Shown here piece after piece: positions 59,440 through 64,000 of a DNA stretch of 64,000 bases. Source of the DNA: Gammaproteobacteria bacterium (lineage in GTDB: Bacteria > Pseudomonadota > Gammaproteobacteria > SURF-13); assembly GCA_030680605.1 (NCBI GenBank), contig JAUXUQ010000013.1:37726-101725 (forward strand). The letters run 5' to 3'. The notes beneath the pieces were generated by a model. It saw only the letters and a list, made by a program, of their open reading frames with translations, had not been told where the DNA came from and ran no database searches. Each line of letters begins with the position of its first letter. The first letter of the stretch is position 1. The position numbers were made by a program, and so were the translations under genes.

Positions 59440-60177
59440 TCATGGGTTCCGCCTGCTATCGACTATGCGAAGTAAGTGGCTAGCCAGAACAACCATCTCT
59501 TGCGCTTCTACTGCGTCGTTGATGGTGACGGTACGGTGGGAATGTGGATTTTTGTACGAACCAATTGCTCCGGCAAACAAGTGCGCCAATGCTTCGCGCT
59601 CCGCTTCTAGCTGCTGTTGATCGGAGAGTGGGCCGGTAGTCTTGTCGAATGCCTTGCGCATTAATGGCACTCCGATGTCTGCATCGGCGAAGTGACCCGC
59701 ATCACGCACTGAAATTTCAACAGCTCGGAATGACTTGAACACCGCCGTTTCTAGGTCTCCACGGACGATGTCAAGCCAAACTTCGTCGGCAATGGACGGG
59801 TGTAGTAGCGCTTTTGGGAAGCCAACGCTACGTGCGTAAGTCTTGAAGTTGTCATTTGCCAGCACTGCCCGAGCGCGCCGACTCAATAGCATCCAGCCAT
59901 TGTTTCCATTCGATCCGGGTGCCGGAATGAGAAGCCCCTGTATCGTTAGCCAATTCCAAGCCTCAGCCAGTGCTAACTCGGCCTCGTTTCGACGGTTCTG
60001 CGGATAACCGTCGTTGGCCCCGACAGTGCCGGCAATGTGTGATGCGATCGCCTGAGGGTGAATAAGACCGTTCTGTCTGTGTTCGTTGGCCAACCGTAGA
60101 ACAACCTCGGCAAGCTCCTCTGGCGCAAGCGCCAAGAACACTTCGATGTCCGGGATTAGCGAGGTCAGAGTTGCCAT
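59440..60177 (-). CDS. TIGR02391 (Ymh) family protein
   Basis: 245 residues. The C-terminal 130 residues fit the TIGR02391 family: ALLHPSIADEVWLDIVRGDL, ETAVFKSFRAVEISVRDAGH, then LFAGAIGSYKNPHSHRTV, with the NPHSH stretch as its most conserved site. The N-terminal part reads as a winged-helix-like region (LALAEAWNWLTIQGLLIPA). These proteins are common beside restriction genes and phages; molecular function is unknown and an HEPN-like fold has been suggested from the RNPxxH-type motif (here KNPHSH). It is 97 bases upstream of hsdR, same strand, so possibly in the defence operon. Confidence 0.82.
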   Translation of the reverse strand: MATLTSLIPDIEVFLALAPEELAEVVLRLANEHRQNGLIHPQAIASHIAGTVGANDGYPQNRRNEAELALAEAWNWLTIQGLLIPAPGSNGNNGWMLLSRRARAVLANDNFKTYARSVGFPKALLHPSIADEVWLDIVRGDLETAVFKSFRAVEISVRDAGHFADADIGVPLMRKAFDKTTGPLSDQQQLEAEREALAHLFAGAIGSYKNPHSHRTVTINDAVEAQEMVVLASHLLRIVDSRRNP

Positions 60178-60734
60178 ATGTCACCAGTGGAAGAGCATGA
60201 ATGACGCCGAACAGTTATTCACCAGACCGACCGGTCAGGACTATTGAAATTCCCAGAACATGCCGATGCGCAATAACTGCTTGATTCATTGTGGGTGCTC
60301 TGAGCTTGTCTGTCCGCATATGCAATCATAGTACAGATCGATGACGCAGGTGTACTGTGGAGGCTTTAACCCTCAACAGGAGTGACACTTATGGGGTCAG
60401 ATTAGCCGGCTGTTGGCTCAGACCGGCCTCAGCCGACCAATACCGTGATCGAGTGACTGCTATGGGGGGAAATACTCGACCGTCTTCGTCTGGACGCATG
60501 TCGTCATTCGCGACCGCCTCACGCTGAAAAGAATGTCTTAGACAACAGTAAGTTGATCACCATACGGGATAGCCATCTCAAGTGGGCCAGCTGAAGCTGA
60601 GCTCAATCGCTGTGCCAAAATTGTGGCCATTTTCTAAACGGCTAAGAATAGCCGACTAATACATCAACTACGGTTTAATGAGGGCAAGCACCGTAAGTGA
60701 CTGATGTAAATAAATGTATTACTTCTGGTCCGGG
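60178..60734. other. Right end of the element, no gene seen
   Basis: 557 bases between the TIGR02391 gene and attR. The open frames are short and do not resemble proteins. The defence genes are likely to be transcribed leftwards from a promoter near its left part, but no clear -35/-10 pair was found. Confidence 0.5.
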
Positions 60735-60779
60735 CTCATAATGCTGAGGTCGGTGGTTCGAGTCCACCCATAGCCACCA
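60735..60779 (+). repeat. attR: 45-bp copy of the tRNA-Met 3' end
   Basis: Identical to 46400-46444, from the anticodon loop to CCA. No 5' half of the tRNA precedes it, so this is the displaced end left by integration. Confidence 0.93.
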
Positions 60780-60910
60780 CTCCACTTCGCGCTTCAGTCT
60801 GTACTACCCACTGCACTTTCACAGCGCTGAGGCCAGTCAAAAATTGCCCGCCTACAAGGGGGCTCGCCGCCGGCGTACCCGTCATGGCTCTCGCACACCC
60901 ATCTTATGCG

Positions 60911-60950
60911 CTGAGATATATCTCAGAATGGGCTCCTTCGAGGCCCATTC
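60911..60950 (-). terminator. Palindrome and hairpin at the end of the GGDEF-EAL gene
   Basis: A perfect 16-bp palindrome CTGAGATATATCTCAG (60911-60926) adjoins an 8-bp stem GAATGGGC/GCCCATTC (60926-60950, 9-base loop) that runs to the stop codon of the minus-strand gene. There is no T-run, so termination is only suggested. Confidence 0.4.
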
Positions 60951-63483
60951 AGGCCGCCAGGAAAAGCTCCGATACCGGCCTCGGTTTTGCGATGTGATAG
61001 CCCTGCGCATAATCCACACCGATTTCCCGCAGCTTGTCCAGTATCTCCTGCGTCTCTACGAATTCAGCGACAGTACACATACCCATTAGATGCCCGATAT
61101 CGTTGATCGACCTGACCATGGCGAACTGTATCGGATCCCTTGCGATATCCCTGATGAAAGAGCCATCGATCTTCAATATGTCCACGGGCAACTCTCTGAG
61201 ATAGGCCAGGGAGGATAGGCCTGTGCCGAAATCATCCAGCGCAAAGGTGATGCCTTCCTTTTTGAGCGTGGTGATAAATCGCCTTGCACTATCCATATTA
61301 TGAATAGCGGCGGTTTCCGTGATCTCAAGGCAGATAGTCTGAGGTTGGACTCTGCTGCGCCTGAGTTCGCGCAGAATGAATTCCAGAAATTCTTCATTGC
61401 CCAGGGAAAGGCCGGAAATGTTGATCGCACATTGCTCGACGACACGCTCAGACCGCATGGGACTGATGCTGGAAAATGCGGTGGAGATAACCCATCTGTC
61501 GAGCTGGATAGATAGACTATAGCGCTCGGCTGCGGGCAGGAACTTGTTGGGCATGACCCAGTTTCCTGTCTCGTCTTTCATGCGCAGTAGCAGCTCGAAA
61601 TGCAGTCCGTGATCGTTGCCACCAGAAACCGGTGCTATTGTCTGATAGAATAACTCGAAACGGCCTTCCTCCAACGCCTCTGGAATTCGAGTCGCCCACT
61701 CCATCTCACCCCGCCTCTGCACCATCTGCTGATCATTTTGGGCATACACGTGTACCTGGTTTCGCCCCTGATCCTTTGCCGCATAACATGCGGCATCGGC
61801 GCTGGCCATAATATCTGCGGTATTGGCACTTACCTCGGTGATCTGAACCACCCCAATGCTCACGCCAACGCGGTAAACCCGATCCATCCAGTTGAAGCGA
61901 AAATCTTCGATGGTCTTGAGCAAACCCTGCGCAATTTTCCAGCCAGTCGACAATGTACAGTGACTGAGCAACAGACCGAATTCATCGCCACCCAATCGGG
62001 CAAGAGCGTCCCCTTTCCTTATATTAGCCTGCAGTAATTGGCCAAGCTGTATTAGCAGCAGGTCGCCGGCTCCGTGGCCACAGGTATCGTTTATGATCTT
62101 GAATTGGTCAAGATCCAAAAAACACAGGACATGTTCGCTGCAATCAGTCTTCGCGTTTTTCAAGGCGTGAGCTAACCTATCCTCGAATTCCAAACGGTTG
62201 ACCAACCCCGTCAGGCTGTCGTGTGTCGCTTGATAGGATAGCTTCTCGGTGAGTTTGTGCGTCTCGGTAATATCCTCGCAAACCAGTAATGTAGCGGTAG
62301 TATTGTCATCCTGCATAAATGACTTACCCACCACTCTTAGCCAGATGATATTCCCCTCTGCATCCATCTCACGCAAAGTCCATTGACACTTCCTGCCGGG
62401 CGTCATCGAGCAACGCGCTATCATCTTGAGCGATTCATTGCGATCCTCTGGCAGCACCCTGTCAAGCACGGATGACCCGATCAACTCATTGTCGGCCAGC
62501 CCGAGCTGCTCGATCCCATGCTGATTGATCGACAGTACCGTTCCCTCTCCATCCACAGTAATCAGCATCAGCGGGTTGGCATCGTAGAGCGTACGAAAGC
62601 GTTCTTCGCTGATGCGTAGTGAGCGCTCCACCTGGATGCGCTCTACGATATTAATCTTGAGCTGATCTCCTGCCTTGTCGCGCTGGATCAGTACCTTCCG
62701 GAAGGCCTGGATGGCTTGATTGACGGCGCCGAACTCATCCCCACGACTCAGCGACTGCTCCGGGATATTGATATCTCCCTCGGCCAGCCGCGAGAGCGCC
62801 TCAATGGTGTATTTGATATCCGACGTGAAGAGTCTGGACAGCAGTGTACTGCCTAGCACAACGAATATAATTGTGCCACCCAGAATCATAATGAACAACA
62901 GTGCGCTGGTGTTGAATGTAGACTGGACATCCGCCACCCCGGATTGGGCGCTTTCCTGCACAGCATCAATGAAAAGCAGAAACTCATCGTTTGCGGTGTT
63001 GTAGGCCTGATTGGCCTTGAGCGTGAACTGCGTGATCAGCTTTACCTCTACTGACGCCAGGAACACCGTTGATCCCACCTGATGGCGGTAGTCGAGGAGC
63101 CGTTGCCGCAGCCTGTCGGATATCTGCTGCTGGCCGGCGTCAAATTCGAACTTGCTACTGAGCTGATCCAACCCCTCGATGGTTCTATTGACCGCTATGA
63201 CGCACTTCCTTCCCTCGGCATATATCTCTGCCTCGTGCACACGCTCCCGCAACGAGGATGCAAGCAGACTGATGAATTTTGCGTGATTGGTGGAAAACTC
63301 TGAAAACAGCCGGAACATCTCGCGCATCTTGGGCACGTCCCGGCTGACCGTCTGCTCCAGCTGGCTCCTCTGGGTTTCCTGCGCGGACAGAAAAATCGCG
63401 CCCAGGCCCAGCATCAGCGCCACCGAGATCGCCGGCAACAGCAGGAATTTGGTGCGAATAGAGAGGTTCGAGAGGAGCCTCAT
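60949..63483 (-). CDS. PAS-GGDEF-EAL signalling protein with sensor domain
   Basis: 844 residues. TM near 10-30, a helical periplasmic region, TM near 195-215 (ALLFIMILGGTIIFVVLGST), HAMP, PAS at about 290-410 (TLYDANPLMLITVDGEGTVL). GGDEF is intact near 497 (LARLGGDEFGLLL) with I-site RKGD five residues before it. In the EAL domain the signature reads ELLLRM (about 630): the catalytic Glu is present but EAL is ELL, while the metal-loop DDFGTGLSSLAYL is intact. So the cyclase looks complete and the phosphodiesterase is likely but less sure. It lies just outside attR and so belongs to the host chromosome. The phosphatase gene upstream is 59 bases away. Confidence 0.92.
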   Translation of the reverse strand: MRLLSNLSIRTKFLLLPAISVALMLGLGAIFLSAQETQRSQLEQTVSRDVPKMREMFRLFSEFSTNHAKFISLLASSLRERVHEAEIYAEGRKCVIAVNRTIEGLDQLSSKFEFDAGQQQISDRLRQRLLDYRHQVGSTVFLASVEVKLITQFTLKANQAYNTANDEFLLFIDAVQESAQSGVADVQSTFNTSALLFIMILGGTIIFVVLGSTLLSRLFTSDIKYTIEALSRLAEGDINIPEQSLSRGDEFGAVNQAIQAFRKVLIQRDKAGDQLKINIVERIQVERSLRISEERFRTLYDANPLMLITVDGEGTVLSINQHGIEQLGLADNELIGSSVLDRVLPEDRNESLKMIARCSMTPGRKCQWTLREMDAEGNIIWLRVVGKSFMQDDNTTATLLVCEDITETHKLTEKLSYQATHDSLTGLVNRLEFEDRLAHALKNAKTDCSEHVLCFLDLDQFKIINDTCGHGAGDLLLIQLGQLLQANIRKGDALARLGGDEFGLLLSHCTLSTGWKIAQGLLKTIEDFRFNWMDRVYRVGVSIGVVQITEVSANTADIMASADAACYAAKDQGRNQVHVYAQNDQQMVQRRGEMEWATRIPEALEEGRFELFYQTIAPVSGGNDHGLHFELLLRMKDETGNWVMPNKFLPAAERYSLSIQLDRWVISTAFSSISPMRSERVVEQCAINISGLSLGNEEFLEFILRELRRSRVQPQTICLEITETAAIHNMDSARRFITTLKKEGITFALDDFGTGLSSLAYLRELPVDILKIDGSFIRDIARDPIQFAMVRSINDIGHLMGMCTVAEFVETQEILDKLREIGVDYAQGYHIAKPRPVSELFLAA

Positions 63484-63542
63484 CAGATCAATGCTCGTGC
63501 TTCATGTTGCCCTTAGAGCCACGCACCCGCAGGTCGTGGGTA

Positions 63543-64000
63543 TCACTTACCAGTTACCGGCCGGCGGGTTTCTTTATTGCCGCGCACGAACTCCTGCCAA
63601 TGCGCCGGAAGTATGGTCGCAATATAGGTGAATTCATCGCCGGCGCCGGGCTTGAATACGATGGCAACGCCCTCCGGCTTGGGCCAGATTCCGGTCGCCT
63701 CTTGCAGATTACCGGTATGGCCGGAAAGCACGGTGTTGGTGCCGGGTTCGCAGGGGGCGGTCGCCAGCATTTTTCTCAACGCCTGTGCCCGGCGTTCGGC
63801 GGTCGCTTCGTCGGCGTCGACGCCTTGCCGCAGGTCATCGACGATTTCCATGCTGCCGAAGGCGAGTTTCGAGCTATCGATGGCGCGGCAGAAGGGACTG
63901 CTGAGCACGGTGGAGACGCGGATACCAAGGGCCTTTATCGCCTCCCCGATCCCGCGCATCTGGTGCCGGCCCTCCTCCGAGAGCGGCCGCTGGGTCTCAC
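63543..64000 (-). CDS. Histidine phosphatase family protein (N-terminus beyond window)
   Basis: At least 150 residues are visible and the frame is open to the right edge: ETQRPLSEEGRHQMRGIGEA, then VSTVLSSPFCRAIDSSKLAF and TNTVLSGHTGNLQEATG. These are the phosphoglycerate-mutase/SixA marks: LSxxGxxQ, SSPxxRA (phosphate-binding Arg) and a late SGH with the second catalytic His. The first RHG motif must lie past base 64000. An apparent ATG at 63959 is internal and not the start. The substrate is unknown; a C-terminal K-rich tail ends at VTGK. Confidence 0.83.
   Translation of the reverse strand, partial: ETQRPLSEEGRHQMRGIGEAIKALGIRVSTVLSSPFCRAIDSSKLAFGSMEIVDDLRQGVDADEATAERRAQALRKMLATAPCEPGTNTVLSGHTGNLQEATGIWPKPEGVAIVFKPGAGDEFTYIATILPAHWQEFVRGNKETRRPVTGK

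Larger units (their letters stand above)
46400..60779. mobile_element. Integrated element of about 14.3 kb carrying a defence cluster
   Basis: Bounded by exact 45-bp repeats of the tRNA-Met 3' end, with the integrase gene next to the left end. It carries an integrase, an AlpA-type HTH protein and a Rep_trans-like initiator, then type I restriction-modification and ABC-3C genes. No structural phage genes, relaxase of classic type or conjugation genes are seen, so it looks like a replicating island, phage satellite or plasmid-derived island. All its genes lie on the minus strand. Confidence 0.9.

Noticed and set aside
60361..60600. IS or transposase relic at the right end of the element
   Set aside because: No inverted repeats or transposase motif could be supported in the short frames there.

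Overview
The window is GC-rich chromosomal DNA that reads as a gammaproteobacterium. The strongest sign is the order hemA-prfA-prmC-moeB on one strand and TPR lipoprotein-lolB-ispE-tRNA-Gln-prs-rplY-pth-ychF on the other, an arrangement typical of free-living Gammaproteobacteria (Chromatiales or sulfur-oxidiser-like; this level is inference). Coding density is high and many neighbours overlap by 1-8 bases.

Layout: (1) 0-6.8 kb holds a CHASE/PAS histidine kinase, molybdopterin genes moaE, moaD and moaC, a GGDEF-EAL c-di-GMP enzyme, and a substrate-binding lipoprotein translationally coupled to that enzyme. (2) 6.9-13.7 kb holds a CDF metal exporter, the phosphate system pstS / pstCAB-phoU with Pho-box-like sites, and an orphan Fbp/Pot-type ABC ATPase. 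(3) 13.7-20.1 kb is a heavy-metal RND efflux operon (small secreted protein, adaptor, pump, DUF3240, TolC-type channel). (4) 20.1-30.3 kb holds a phospholipase-D-like lipoprotein, katG with an OxyR-like site, a zinc/manganese uptake cluster (small chaperone-like protein, outer-membrane barrel, znuA, znuB, but no ATPase), and asnO. (5) 30.3-33.2 kb holds a 30-residue membrane peptide, a PuuD-like membrane protein, a strong terminator, and argD-argF. (6) 33.2-46.4 kb is housekeeping: tldD, moeB, prmC, prfA, hemA, TPR lipoprotein, lolB, ispE, tRNA-Gln, prs, rplY, pth, ychF and tRNA-Met.

(7) 46.4-60.8 kb is an integrated element of about 14.3 kb. It is bounded by an exact 45-bp repeat of the 3' end of tRNA-Met. 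It carries a tyrosine integrase, an AlpA-type HTH protein and a Rep_trans-like replication initiator. Its cargo is a defence cluster on one strand: a TIGR02391 protein, HsdR, a KilA-N protein, an HsdM-HsdS fusion, then a complete ABC-three-component (ABC-3C) system (nuclease-like/CTD protein, MC6 middle component, DUF2326 ATPase), followed by two unrecognised genes. From the KilA-N gene to the ATPase every junction overlaps by 1 or 4 bases, so the restriction-modification genes and the ABC-3C genes look like one translational unit. This is the most interesting part of the window.

(8) 60.9-64 kb returns to chromosomal genes: a PAS-GGDEF-EAL protein and a histidine phosphatase cut by the window edge. 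All functional statements rest on reading motifs and family resemblance by eye; no search was run.
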